Notes: generated by a model from the letters alone, not told the origin. 64,000 nucleotides of DNA from Dyella mobilis (GCF_016904945.1 NZ_JADIKF010000035.1:124001-188000), one strand, 5' to 3'; positions 9,983 to 17,920 are shown, counted from the first letter of the stretch. Numbers and translations: made by a program.

Positions 9983-11074
9983 ATGAATTCGGCACGTGAA
10001 CTGAGCACTCTGATCGAGGCACTGCGCAAGCTGCATGACGATGCTTCGTCCAAGGCCGCGCTGACCACGCTCACCCGCACCCGCGGATCGACCTTTCGCC
10101 GCGCCGGCACGCGCATGCTGGTGCACAGCGACGGCAGCGTGGTGTGCGAACTGTCCGGTGGCTGCCCGCAACGAGACATCGTGGCGCGCGCGCTGGAAGC
10201 CATCGACAACGGCGCACCGCGCCTGGTGTCCTATAACGGCGACTCGGGGCTGGACGTATTGATGGAGATGGGCTGCGGCGGCGAGCTGGAAGTATTGATC
10301 GAACCCTTGCTGGGGCGCCGCGACACCGACTTTATCGACGTGCTCGCACACTGTCTCGACCGTCGCCTGCACGCGCACGTCGCCACGTTGTTTGCCATCG
10401 ACGGCAAAGCAGTGATGCCGCAGCGGCAGATATGGAACGCAAACAGCATCCTGCACGCCTCCATCAACGACCCATCGCTAGCGCAGGCAATCATCGCGCA
10501 GACCGCCGCCAACACTTTGCAGCGCGCTACCACTCTGCGCCTGCCCTCCACGTTCGGCATGACGGATGTATTGATCGAGGCCATCACGCCGCCACACGCA
10601 CTGGTCGTCATCGGCAGCAGCGCCGCTGCACGCGCGCTGCTGCCGCTCGCCCGCGCACTCGGCTGGCAAACCACCCTGGTCGACCAGGATCCGGCACGCC
10701 TGCGCAGCGTCGGTCTTCCGGCCGAATTGAACACCGTGTGCGCCACACCGGCGCAGCTGCGAACATCGTTGCCATGGGATGAACACAGTTCCGTGGTCGT
10801 GATGACGCACAATCTCGAACACGACATCGCCTATCTGCGCGAGCTGATCGGTGCGCCCATGGCTTATATCGGAGCGCTCGGCTCGCGCGAGCGTGTCGCC
10901 CGCATGCGCAGCGATCCGTCGCTCAACGGCCTGCATCTGCATGCGCCGGCAGGTCTGGATATCGGCTCGGAGACGCCCGAGGAAATCGCGCTCGCCATCG
11001 CCGCCGAAATCATGGCCGTGATCAACCGGCGCCACGGCGGCTCGCTGCGCGATAACGACGGCACCATCCATTGA
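9983..11074 (+). CDS. xdhC: XdhC/CoxI-family molybdenum cofactor maturation protein
   Basis: The 363-residue protein has the N-terminal XdhC/CoxI domain, with a GSTFRRAG motif and the SGGCPQ loop that in relatives reads SGGCVE, and a C-terminal Rossmann-like XdhC_C domain with VVIGSSAAAR near residue 205 and YIGALGSRER near 295. Members bind Moco, help its sulfuration and insert it into xanthine dehydrogenase-type enzymes. The gene is divergent from the three enzyme genes and its stop overlaps the start of the next gene (TTGA), so the two are translationally coupled. ATG 9983 was chosen by homology; no strong ribosome site is visible. Confidence 0.9.
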   Translation: MNSARELSTLIEALRKLHDDASSKAALTTLTRTRGSTFRRAGTRMLVHSDGSVVCELSGGCPQRDIVARALEAIDNGAPRLVSYNGDSGLDVLMEMGCGGELEVLIEPLLGRRDTDFIDVLAHCLDRRLHAHVATLFAIDGKAVMPQRQIWNANSILHASINDPSLAQAIIAQTAANTLQRATTLRLPSTFGMTDVLIEAITPPHALVVIGSSAAARALLPLARALGWQTTLVDQDPARLRSVGLPAELNTVCATPAQLRTSLPWDEHSSVVVMTHNLEHDIAYLRELIGAPMAYIGALGSRERVARMRSDPSLNGLHLHAPAGLDIGSETPEEIALAIAAEIMAVINRRHGGSLRDNDGTIH

Positions 11075-11685
11075 CCGGGCACGCACCCGCATCGCCCGTC
11101 ATCGTCGTATTGGCGGCGGGAGAAAGCCGTCGCTTCGGTGGCATCAAGCAACTGGCCGAGATTGCCGGCGAACCGATGCTGCGTCGCGTGGCACGAACTG
11201 CGCTGGCCAGCCACGCACCGGTGCTGGTCGTCACGGGTGCGCATGTCGACGAGGTGGCATCCGCACTTGATGGATTGCCGCTTGCTACCGTGCATTGCGA
11301 AACCTGGCAGCTCGGCATGGGGCATTCGATCGCCCGAGGCGTGGGCGAATTGAAGCGACTTTTTCCGAACGCTTCCGGCGTGTTGCTGTGTTTGGCCGAT
11401 CAACCGTTGTTGCGCCTCTCGACGATCCAGGCGCTGCTTGAACGACACGCACAGGTGCCGGATCGGCTCATCGCCACGACGCAGCATGGCGTACAGGGAC
11501 CACCCGCACTGTTTCCGCGTGACTGCTTCGATGCGCTAATGTCGCTCACTGGTTCGCGTGGTGCACGCGCCGTGCTGGAAAAGCAAGCCGAGCGAGTAGA
11601 CGCCATCGCCTGCGATGATCTCATCGACGTGGATACGCGGGAAGACCTCGAACGTATACATCAATGGCTGGCGAGCCAATCGTAG
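11071..11685 (+). CDS. MobA-like nucleotidyltransferase (molybdenum cofactor cytidylyltransferase type)
   Basis: The 204-residue protein opens with VVLAAGESRRFGGIKQL, the LAAGxSxRxGxxK nucleotide-binding motif, followed by LADQPLL and a late DVDTREDL motif. This matches the MocA/MobA-like NTP transferases that add CMP to molybdopterin for xanthine dehydrogenase-type enzymes. The start is a TTG that overlaps the xdhC stop, implying coupled translation. With xdhC it would provide the correctly modified and sulfurated cofactor for the divergent oxidoreductase operon. Confidence 0.88.
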   Translation: MTGHAPASPVIVVLAAGESRRFGGIKQLAEIAGEPMLRRVARTALASHAPVLVVTGAHVDEVASALDGLPLATVHCETWQLGMGHSIARGVGELKRLFPNASGVLLCLADQPLLRLSTIQALLERHAQVPDRLIATTQHGVQGPPALFPRDCFDALMSLTGSRGARAVLEKQAERVDAIACDDLIDVDTREDLERIHQWLASQS

Positions 11686-11837
11686 GTTGGGTTAGCGGAG
11701 CGTAACCCAACTGAGGAGCGTGTAAAGAAGAGCGAGAAGTAAGAGGAAGCCAATGCCGCGGCTTACATTGCTCTGAATTCTCGCTCCTCTTCACTCACGC
11801 TCGGGCCGTTGGGTTACGCTCCGCTAACCCAACCTAC
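11682..11837. repeat. 156-bp palindromic element with perfect 30-bp terminal inverted repeats
   Basis: Positions 11682-11711 and 11808-11837 are exact reverse complements over 30 bases, starting GTAGGTTGGGTTAGCGG. Inner parts are also imperfectly self-complementary (for example GAAGAGCGAGAA against TTCTCGCTCCTCTTC), so the whole can fold into a long hairpin. It lies between the convergent mobA-like and ompA-like genes. It looks like a MITE or REP-type dispersed repeat that may also act as a two-way terminator. No coding frame is seen inside. Confidence 0.85.
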
Positions 11838-11864
11838 GCACAGGCGAATCAAATCGAATCGCCG

Positions 11865-12521
11865 TCAATCGCGCAGATACGTCACGATCTCAACGCGTCG
11901 ATTGGGTTGCAGACATCGAATCAACGCATCGCGATTCGTATCCGGGCATTGCACGATCGGGTCCCGGCTACCCAACCCTTCGGCGCGAATCTTTTCCGCC
12001 GGCACGCCTTGTTGCACCAGTATGGCTTTAACAGCATCGGCGCGACGCTGTGACAAACCGATGTTGTAGGCATCGCTGCCCAGTCGGTCGGTATAACCGC
12101 GCACCTCGACGTGTCCAAACGGCTGCGACCTGAGTCGCGCCGCGATCTGCGCAATATCGGCCAGACCCCTCGGCCGGATGTCGCCGATATTGCCGCGATC
12201 GAAGGCGAACAGCGCATCTGCGGACAATCGCTCGACGCGTGGCGGCGGTGGAGGCGGAGGCGGAGGCGGTGCGGCGACCACGACCGGATAACCCGCAGGC
12301 ACCATCGGCGCCGCTACCCACACGCCCGGCGACCAGACATAAACGCCGCCCGCCCACCGCCAGTAGCCGGGATGCCATGCCCAGTCGTGGCGCGGCATCG
12401 GAATGCGTTCATAGCGCGGCGCCGGGGCCGGCACCAGGATGACCTGGGCGCTGGCGGCCACAGGGGCCAGCAACGCAGCGCCCATCAGCGGTATCAGAAA
12501 AGCGACGGTCCATCGTTTCAT
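11865..12521 (-). CDS. OmpA-family outer-membrane/peptidoglycan-binding protein
   Basis: The 218-residue product has a signal peptide (residues 1-25, ending ASAQ), a tryptophan-rich YXWXGG-like segment (WHPGYWRWAGG, SPGVWV), a run of ten prolines, and a C-terminal OmpA domain. That domain shows the conserved layout with VRGYTDRLGSDAYN, LSQRRADAV and the final RRVEI motif; Asp and Arg residues for diaminopimelate binding are present. It probably tethers the outer membrane to peptidoglycan. ATG 12521 was used instead of a GTG three codons upstream. Confidence 0.88.
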   Translation of the reverse strand: MKRWTVAFLIPLMGAALLAPVAASAQVILVPAPAPRYERIPMPRHDWAWHPGYWRWAGGVYVWSPGVWVAAPMVPAGYPVVVAAPPPPPPPPPPRVERLSADALFAFDRGNIGDIRPRGLADIAQIAARLRSQPFGHVEVRGYTDRLGSDAYNIGLSQRRADAVKAILVQQGVPAEKIRAEGLGSRDPIVQCPDTNRDALIRCLQPNRRVEIVTYLRD

Positions 12522-12811
12522 ATCAATCACTCTCGCTGCGAAGTATTGTCTTGCGTGAAACTGAATGCGACTTGCGCGTACAGCTGGGCGTTCATGCCGT
12601 CATTTAACGATAGGGTTACTCCCGGCGTTGACGAATCTGCGTGACAGGCAGCGCGCTGATTCACGATTCGTTTGCTATGCTCCCCGCCAGGCGTTGCAAG
12701 CCGCCACCGGGTCCGCGGAAAGGGTTTAACCCACTTGTCGATTGCTTGCCACCTACAACCTTTGTGCAGCCGGGCTTGCGGACCATCGGCATCCATTGCA
12801 TGGAGGTTGTC
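12522..12811. other. Intergenic region upstream of two divergent genes
   Basis: This 290-bp stretch separates the ompA-like gene from the divergent ankyrin-type gene. It should contain both promoters; a TTGACG at about 12630 is one candidate -35 for the rightward gene but its -10 is unclear. The GGAGG box before ATG 12812 lies at the right end. I see no other feature. Confidence 0.4.
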
Positions 12812-13294
12812 ATGAAAGTTCTACCCGAACGTGCGCACCTGGAGCACCTGCGGAAACAGGCCAAGACCCTGCTCGACGGCATCCGCCGCGGCGATCCCGA
12901 ATCGCTCGAACGCATCCGTACCACCCTGCCCTCCGCCGCACGCCTGGACCACCACGCCATCGCCGCGATGCCACTGCGTTTGCACGATGCGCAATCCTGC
13001 CTGGCGCGCGAATACGGTTTCGATTCGTGGATACAGTTGAAAAACTACGTCGAGCTACAGGCCGCCTCTGCCGATGCGGCGACGCAAAAGCGTCAATGGC
13101 GACAACGGGTCTTCGGCCATGGCTACCAGCCGGCCAAGCCGCAACTGGCCGAGCGACTGCTGCGCGACCATCCTGGCCTGACGACACACGCGCAGAGTGT
13201 AAAGAGGACCCAAAATAGGCTTCGTCTTTTCGTCGTCAAAACGGCATTACCCAAATGGTTGTGGCTGATAACGTCAAGACCGTTCGCTCGCTGA
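12812..13294 (+). pseudogene. Truncated ankyrin-repeat protein gene (N-terminal part only)
   Basis: The frame starts at ATG 12812 behind a good GGAGG box. The first roughly 125 residues match the N-terminus typical of bacterial ankyrin-repeat proteins (ERAHLEHLRKQAK, then REYGFDSW). Family members continue into several ankyrin repeats, but here the recognisable sequence stops near 13195, after LLRDHPGL, and the frame runs on into unrelated, less GC-rich DNA to 13294 with a basic, non-homologous tail. The gene therefore appears cut at the left border of the Rhs/immunity island. The missing 3' part was not found on the other side. Confidence 0.72.
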
Positions 13295-13654
13295 TCATTG
13301 CGTAAAAACGATTTGAACAACCCGGCCATCTCTGGCATCGAGGTCGATTTCCAAGCCGCCGCCGATGGATCCAGCGGGAAGCTTTCTCTCGCTGACACGC
13401 CAGATATTGCCATCGCGAACGGCGATCATGTTCCCTTGCCATTCCTCATCCGATGGTTCGTCCCGTGACGGATTCATGGAAGTCCAGATGGCTCTGGCAA
13501 TTGAAATAGCCGCCACCTTGTCTCTAATGACGCCTTGCGGGGGTGGTGACCACCAGGAATTTTCTTTCGCCAAGCTTGCGTCAGCGCAAAACAAAGCGGC
13601 GAAAAGAACGAGCCAAATACAGGTGAATTTAGGTGATGTTACGTTCGCACTCAT
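13295..13654 (-). CDS. Secreted NTF2-fold immunity-type protein (YbbC/YhhH-like)
   Basis: The 119-residue protein has a signal peptide ending near residue 24 and a mature part typical of NTF2-fold immunity proteins (PF15631-like): AISIARAIW, then NIWRVSERKLP, then GGGLEIDLDARDGRV. ATG 13654 follows an AGGAGG box. These proteins are generally found beside contact-dependent or Rhs toxins and neutralise them; a periplasmic location is implied by the signal. No cognate toxin is adjacent, so it is an orphan. It is the first gene of the island array when read from the left. Confidence 0.72.
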   Translation of the reverse strand: MSANVTSPKFTCIWLVLFAALFCADASLAKENSWWSPPPQGVIRDKVAAISIARAIWTSMNPSRDEPSDEEWQGNMIAVRDGNIWRVSERKLPAGSIGGGLEIDLDARDGRVVQIVFTQ

Positions 13655-13701
13655 TGCCCCTCCTGGTAACAATCGCCTGCACGGAAAGCAGCTGATGGGT
13701 A

Positions 13702-14388
13702 CTAGTCGACTATGGGATAGTCGTAGCTGACGTTATATCGAATCGCTGCATTCGGCAGACGGCATTCTGAGTAGGTCATCACTCCGCCGAATGTTCTCAA
13801 GGTCGTCACAAAGATATCTTCCACAGAGACATTGCCGAGCACATCCGGGACGTGAACACCTTGATCACGGGGCGGTTCGACCAGGCCGCCTATTTGGAAT
13901 ACGTGCCTCGCGTTAACCGACTTCCCGTAATTCAACACCTCTGATGAGGTCATTGCGGCGGAAATGGTTTTCACCGGGTCATAGTTTTCCGCATAGTTCA
14001 ATCTAATATTTTCGATTCTTGTACGCAAAAGCCCGTTGGGCATGCCCGGCCATCTTGCCACCACCAGTCCGCGGTCGACGCTTATCTCAGGCGAAAGGAC
14101 GCCTTTACTCAGGGATTTCTTTAAAGCGTACGGTAAATCCATACTTGTGCCAGACACGGCCAACGAAAGATCCGGCAGCTCGATCAATTCGGGGTTCGTA
14201 TCAGAGCATCTTCCACTCACCTCCAGCAAAACGGGGACCTGCGGGCTTTGCCGCTGGATTTGCGAAACCAACGGCCACTCTTGCTGCGTGCCATCCACCC
14301 ACTTGTCTTGTGACGTTGCCGTACGAGCAAAGGCCAGGCCGACCAGAAATATGATTAAGGAGAAACCGACATCCCTCCAGCTTCGCAC
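13702..14388 (-). CDS. Secreted protein of unknown function in the immunity array
   Basis: The product of about 228 residues has a hydrophobic signal segment ending in TATSQ and a mature domain with two Cys. I do not recognise a family. GTG 14388 was chosen because it follows a GGGAGG box and gives a standard signal peptide; an alternative TTG at 14418 overlaps the stop of the upstream gene. Sitting between an NTF2-type immunity gene and other small genes, it may be an immunity or effector-associated protein. Base composition is lower in GC than the flanking chromosome. Confidence 0.6.
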   Translation of the reverse strand: MRSWRDVGFSLIIFLVGLAFARTATSQDKWVDGTQQEWPLVSQIQRQSPQVPVLLEVSGRCSDTNPELIELPDLSLAVSGTSMDLPYALKKSLSKGVLSPEISVDRGLVVARWPGMPNGLLRTRIENIRLNYAENYDPVKTISAAMTSSEVLNYGKSVNARHVFQIGGLVEPPRDQGVHVPDVLGNVSVEDIFVTTLRTFGGVMTYSECRLPNAAIRYNVSYDYPIVD

Positions 14389-14410
14389 GCACCCTCCCAC
14401 CGCTGAAATT

Positions 14411-14764
14411 TCACGCAATCTCTAATTGAAGGTGCTTGGCAACTATCAAATCTTTGTCACGTGCTGATATTTCATCGGAACCTCCATACGGGTCGAGCGA
14501 CAAGTAAATTTCACCATCGCTCGATATATAAAATTTCAGGTCTTCAACATTGTAAAAATAAAATTTATTGGAATGATAGAAAGAAAATTCAGATACTTCA
14601 GTAAATTTGAGTGTTGCCGTAGTGTAGTCAGCACCATGTCTCGATCTAAAAATTATTTCGACAGACGCCTCGCCATCGATGCCACTGATGCACAAGGATC
14701 TCAACGTCGAATCCAGAAGACTGTTTTTCCCGCTCAAGAACGCAACCGCATCGGCATCAAACAT
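14411..14764 (-). CDS. Small cytosolic protein of unknown function, immunity-like
   Basis: This 117-residue protein has no signal peptide and alternates strands rich in Phe, Tyr and Ser, ending with a SLDPYGG.DEIS pattern. Similar small proteins lie downstream of polymorphic toxins, but I cannot name the family. The start is ATG 14764; a GTG four codons upstream is also possible. It ends within the start region of the next gene, so the two are probably co-transcribed. It is AT-rich relative to the rest of the window. Confidence 0.6.
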   Translation of the reverse strand: MFDADAVAFLSGKNSLLDSTLRSLCISGIDGEASVEIIFRSRHGADYTTATLKFTEVSEFSFYHSNKFYFYNVEDLKFYISSDGEIYLSLDPYGGSDEISARDKDLIVAKHLQLEIA

Positions 14765-14818
14765 AACGTGATCCACTTACACTCCCGATTGCTTAGTTGA
14801 GTGGCATATGAAGCATTT

Positions 14819-15601
14819 TCAAAATGGATTGGTGGATGGCGAGCCGAATGGCGCACGATCCTTCATGTTGCGTCCAAGCCAATCAATAGGTCCCATCGCC
14901 CCGGATAGCACCGCATAATACGCAGATCGGGTTGTGCATTTATCCCCTGCAACCTGCACCAACAATAGCGAAGCTCCCACAAGAGCACCCTGGTAACCGT
15001 ATTCAGCGGACTTTGTGTAGTAGTAGAGAGCCTCCAGCTTCTCCCCCTTTTTATCGCTTATTACCCCCAAACGCAGATCAACATCAACGTCATTACCTGT
15101 TGACCGAGCTTGGGTCTCGTCCTCCAGCTCATTGCCGTGATCGTCGGCATAAAGATCCAGGAGAAGATTTCTAAATTTATCACTTGATACAAGGCCTTTC
15201 TTCCAACGATCCAATCGAGAATAAAGTCGATCGCGATCTTCCGCCTGCATGGATCCGAAATACCCTCCTTTTTTCTTCATTAACCACAGTATCGAGGTTA
15301 TCGGATCAAAAACGTCGTTCAATAGACGAGTCGGATCGACCTTGCTAAAGAAAGCGCCTGACAAGGTCGGATTTCTGTACACGTACCACAAAAATACTTG
15401 CATCTGCGCGGGATCAAGATCGTTGCGCGAATGCCTTAGAAAATCTTCGTTCGCTGGCGCTTTTGTTGTGCCAAATAATGTATCCAAGTAGCTGTATCTA
15501 AAGGATGCTATCGGCATATCACAGTGCACAGGAACAGCACACGAAACGCTGGCAAAGAAAATAGATGATAGTACACACGCGACGGTCAACTTTAGTCTCA
15601 T
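14819..15601 (-). CDS. Secreted protein with a Sel1-like stretch, function unknown
   Basis: The 260-residue protein has a signal peptide ending near residue 21 (SCAVP). Residues about 175-215 (DLRLGVISDKKGEK, then ALYYYTKSAEYGYQGA) resemble one or two Sel1-type helical repeats. The rest matches nothing I know. ATG 15601 is preceded by AGGAAG. Its place in the array and its export suggest a periplasmic immunity or stress role, but that is inference. Confidence 0.6.
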   Translation of the reverse strand: MRLKLTVACVLSSIFFASVSCAVPVHCDMPIASFRYSYLDTLFGTTKAPANEDFLRHSRNDLDPAQMQVFLWYVYRNPTLSGAFFSKVDPTRLLNDVFDPITSILWLMKKKGGYFGSMQAEDRDRLYSRLDRWKKGLVSSDKFRNLLLDLYADDHGNELEDETQARSTGNDVDVDLRLGVISDKKGEKLEALYYYTKSAEYGYQGALVGASLLLVQVAGDKCTTRSAYYAVLSGAMGPIDWLGRNMKDRAPFGSPSTNPF

Positions 15602-15727
15602 TTCGCTACTTCCTATCCTTTTAAGTGCCGAGCCTATTCCCGCCCAACTTCATGCTATTGTGATGAGCGCGCGGATTATCGGCCACAGGTGAAGCTGGTT
15701 AGCAGCCCAATCCAATGCTTAGATGGA

Positions 15728-16238
15728 CTAGTGATGAATGGCCCCGACTTCTTCATTAACATAAATATAATTAGAATTATCGATTTCAACTGCTGGCGTG
15801 TTTCCTCGAATATTTGTATCAAGCAACCTCGTTCGCTCTAATTTGTCGTCGCGACCAATTAAGCAAATAAATCTATATTTATTACCATCAGAAAAGATAA
15901 GCATAATATATACAACCGTTTTACCTGACCATGCAGCAGCACTTCCGAGCCGCACCGCGACAGGACGGCTAACGAGCATGTCATTCATGCTAAGCAATGC
16001 GTTCGAATTCGCAGTGCACTCCGCTTCTGCCCGGAAAAATCTCTCCCCTTTTTTTTGCTTCGCCGCCATACTTTATGGATTCATATAATCCAACATCGTG
16101 TCTATCCGAGGCTTCCGCAACCAGCTTCTCCCAACTCGAAGAAGCGTCAGATGCTGAGGCAGAATTTAGAATGGCCGACATAATTACCAGAAAAATGGCA
16201 GCACACCACATCAACTTATTTGCAATGATCTTGGTCAT
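15728..16238 (-). pseudogene. Secreted small protein gene interrupted by a frameshift in an A8 tract
   Basis: The upstream half (ATG 16238) encodes a signal peptide and about 45 further residues up to GGEAKK; the downstream half continues in the next frame from GERFFRAEAEC to a stop at 15728. The frames join at a run of eight A residues (minus strand; T8 at 16049-16056). With seven A residues the gene would read through as one protein of about 169 residues. The break could be a real mutation, slippage-based switching, or a sequencing error. The protein family is unknown; neighbours are immunity-like. Confidence 0.62.
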
Positions 16239-16364
16239 TCTAAATTTTCCCAAAAATGCCTATCCCGCAAGAATCTCAAGTTAAGCGCAATCGAAACATT
16301 GGCGGCAGTAGCGTCAAGACATCGATCAGTTGAGAGAGTCATGGACGGCCCCTATCCTTTTCCC

Positions 16365-16409
16365 TCATTCCACTTCGACGATGTGCAATTAGTGGGTGTC
16401 ACCGATTCC
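16365..16409. repeat. Right-end remnant of the 176-bp TIR element
   Basis: The stretch CATTCCACTTCGACGATG followed by AATTAGTGGGTG matches the right end of the full elements at 17139, 17921 and 19841. The stop codon of the adjacent HEAT-like gene lies inside it: the last residues GIGDTH are encoded by the element end, just as AIGATH ends the remnant at 17296. So the repeat has replaced the natural end of the gene. Confidence 0.7.
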
Positions 16410-16925
16410 ATATTCCAATTTATGTGCTTCCATTATTTTTTTAATCGAAACAGGTATAGATGATGAAGATCCCAAATCCGGTCCAAGGGATAACTTCAAC
16501 GTACCCACGTTAAGCGGCGCTCCATTATTTGGTGGACCCGCCATTTTTAATGCAATTTTTAGAGCTGGAATTACCCGATATGATTTTGCGCCTATATTGC
16601 CCAACGAAATCGCAATAAGACTCCTAACGGTATCGTCATCATCTTTCAAATTGTCAACAATTAAATCAATGGCATGATCATCAATGCCTTGACGACAGAG
16701 AACGCCCATTTCATCCACCAATTTCACAACACTCTCTGCCGATCTGATTCGCCGTTGAGCAACTTCTTCTTTTGGCAATTCAGTGGTCATTCGATTCAAC
16801 GCGATGTAATCGCGCGCGCACTCCCCTCCAGTGCGCTCACCTTGTCCTGGGAGGGCGAAGCACAAACCATATAGCGTCGAAAGCGCAATTGCCCCCAGGC
16901 AGCTCCTTTGCCAACGTGCACGCAT
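16389..16925 (-). CDS. Secreted HEAT-repeat-like protein carrying the rhs leader
   Basis: The 178-residue protein starts with MRARWQRSCL, identical to the first ten residues of the YD-repeat protein encoded from 29619, and a signal peptide follows. The mature part has a HEAT-like repeat (DDDDTVRSLIAISLGNIG, then VIPALKIAL), common in immunity proteins that bind toxins through helical solenoids. The upstream 90 bp also match the rhs promoter region. The C-terminus ends inside a repeat element remnant. It appears to be a mosaic gene placed under the rhs expression signals; whether the 3' end is natural is doubtful. Confidence 0.7.
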   Translation of the reverse strand: MRARWQRSCLGAIALSTLYGLCFALPGQGERTGGECARDYIALNRMTTELPKEEVAQRRIRSAESVVKLVDEMGVLCRQGIDDHAIDLIVDNLKDDDDTVRSLIAISLGNIGAKSYRVIPALKIALKMAGPPNNGAPLNVGTLKLSLGPDLGSSSSIPVSIKKIMEAHKLEYGIGDTH

Positions 16926-17017
16926 CGTATTACCCCCATAAGCCCGCGCTTTGCGCGCAGGTATGCGGATAGAAATAACGTAAAGCCGAGTACATCGTCA
17001 ACGAGAAAATTCGTGTG
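16896..17017 (-). repeat. Duplicated rhs leader (promoter plus signal-peptide start)
   Basis: About 120 bp here match 29590-29710 with only scattered differences. The shared stretch covers the codons for MRARWQRSCL, the untranslated leader with CCCGCGCT.TGCGCGCAGG and the promoter. Such conservation across about 12.7 kb indicates duplication of the rhs 5' end. Confidence 0.85.
16973..17001 (-). promoter_or_regulatory. Candidate promoter of the HEAT-like gene
   Basis: On the minus strand TTGACG (16996-17001) and TTATTT (16973-16978) are separated by exactly 17 bp. The same two hexamers with the same spacing occur before the rhs gene at 29667-29695, while the spacer differs, which supports a functional sigma-70-type promoter kept in both copies. 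Confidence 0.55.
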
Positions 17018-17079
17018 GCCGCGCAGCTTCAGGATTAATGGGGTCGGCGACCCTAATTCGGCGCCCAATTTCCACCGCA

Positions 17080-17127
17080 GATCCGGAAAATTCACCGTTT
17101 AAGCGATGCGCTTAAAGTCACCATATT
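17080..17127. repeat. Degenerate left-end copy of the TIR element
   Basis: GATCCGGAAAATTCACCG, followed by TTTAAGCGATGCGCTTAAAGTCACCA, resembles the first 45 bp of the full element (GATCCGGGACATCCACTA...) with several changes. It lies directly beside full copy A, so elements have accumulated at this site. Confidence 0.5.
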
Positions 17128-17138
17128 GAGATCCGTGA

Positions 17139-17314
17139 GATCCGGGACATCCACTATTTAAACGAAACGCTCAAAGTCACCAGCTCGGTACCTGCACCGC
17201 CCAAGGCTCATATGTCTCCCTCATCCCCATTTCTTCTACCCAAAACCTAGCACATAGGGTGCCCCGTCGCCTCATTCCACCTCGACGATGAGCAATTAGT
17301 GGGTGGCCCCGATT
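17139..17314. repeat. TIR element, full copy A (176 bp)
   Basis: The element begins GATCCGGGACATCCACTATT and ends AATTAGTGGGTGGCCCCGATT; the ends are imperfect inverted repeats (reverse complement of the left end is AATAGTGGATGTCCCGGATC). Copies B and C have the same 176-bp length with few differences. No coding frame is convincing inside. It resembles a non-autonomous transposable element (MITE). Its right end cuts into a small secreted-protein gene whose signal peptide remains at 17296-17388. Confidence 0.8.
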
Positions 17315-17388
17315 GCAACTGCTGCCGGCACTGCGGCCATGGCGAGCGCAGCACCAAATGCCACACATAAAATTCGTTTCACACCCAT
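17296..17388 (-). pseudogene. Signal-peptide remnant of a small secreted-protein paralog
   Basis: ATG 17388 opens a 30-residue frame, MGVKRILCVAFGAALAM and so on, which closely matches the start of the intact gene at 22069-22425 (MGMKRVLHAAIG...). The sequence upstream of the two starts also matches (CCCATTGAAAATTACCCTGTT). After about 25 residues the frame enters element copy A and stops after AIGATH. It is the 5' end of a destroyed sixth paralog. Confidence 0.75.
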
Positions 17389-17489
17389 TGAAAATTACCC
17401 TGTTAGCCTGTCGACTCTGGCATGGCCCCGCCCTTTTGTCTGATCAAAAATAAGGTAACCCAACCCCGTTGTTCCCGTTGCCGGGAAAA

Positions 17490-17918
17490 TTATGGCAAAT
17501 CTTCCCCACCATAAAAATCGAGTTTCAGACCTATCGACGAGGATGCGAGATCAGACAACAACTTGCTTGGAAAATATAAAAAGAAATTATTTTCTGAATA
17601 TATGCCAGCCAAGTAGAAAGACTCTCCACCAGTTTTGGCAAATCCTCTAATGGTATCGATAGGCAGATTGCAAAATGAACGCTCGATGCAGTCAATAAAG
17701 GGGTACTTCTCATCCAAAAGAACCCCACCACTTATGTCAAAGCTTATGTGCGTTTTTGAATAAACACCTCCCAGATATCTCCCACATGTTGTTTTCCGTT
17801 TTCCCCCAACCGACCTTGAGTATCTTACCGGAAGCGTAAAGTTCCGAAGAATATCCATGGCCTCAAGATACGGATGCGAGACATGCAAGCTCAAACGGTA
17901 TTGATTAAGTTCTGTCAT
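17490..17918 (-). CDS. DUF4279 protein, immunity-type
   Basis: The 142-residue protein has the DUF4279 pattern: YRLSLHVSHPYLEAMDIL near the start, then a K-R-K-TTCGRYLGGVY segment (family: R.TPkG..L.G.y), then THISFDI and a C-terminal half with IGLKLDFYGGEDLP. DUF4279 proteins are common single genes in polymorphic toxin loci and are considered immunity proteins. The start ATG 17918 is only 3 bp from the left end of element copy B, so its own promoter and any toxin partner are missing. Confidence 0.75.
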   Translation of the reverse strand: MTELNQYRLSLHVSHPYLEAMDILRNFTLPVRYSRSVGGKRKTTCGRYLGGVYSKTHISFDISGGVLLDEKYPFIDCIERSFCNLPIDTIRGFAKTGGESFYLAGIYSENNFFLYFPSKLLSDLASSSIGLKLDFYGGEDLP

Positions 17919-17920
17919 CA

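Noticed and set aside
17177..17368. A 63-residue frame across element copy A
   Set aside because: It runs through the repeat and the signal-peptide remnant in the wrong frame and equivalent frames are not kept in copies B and C.
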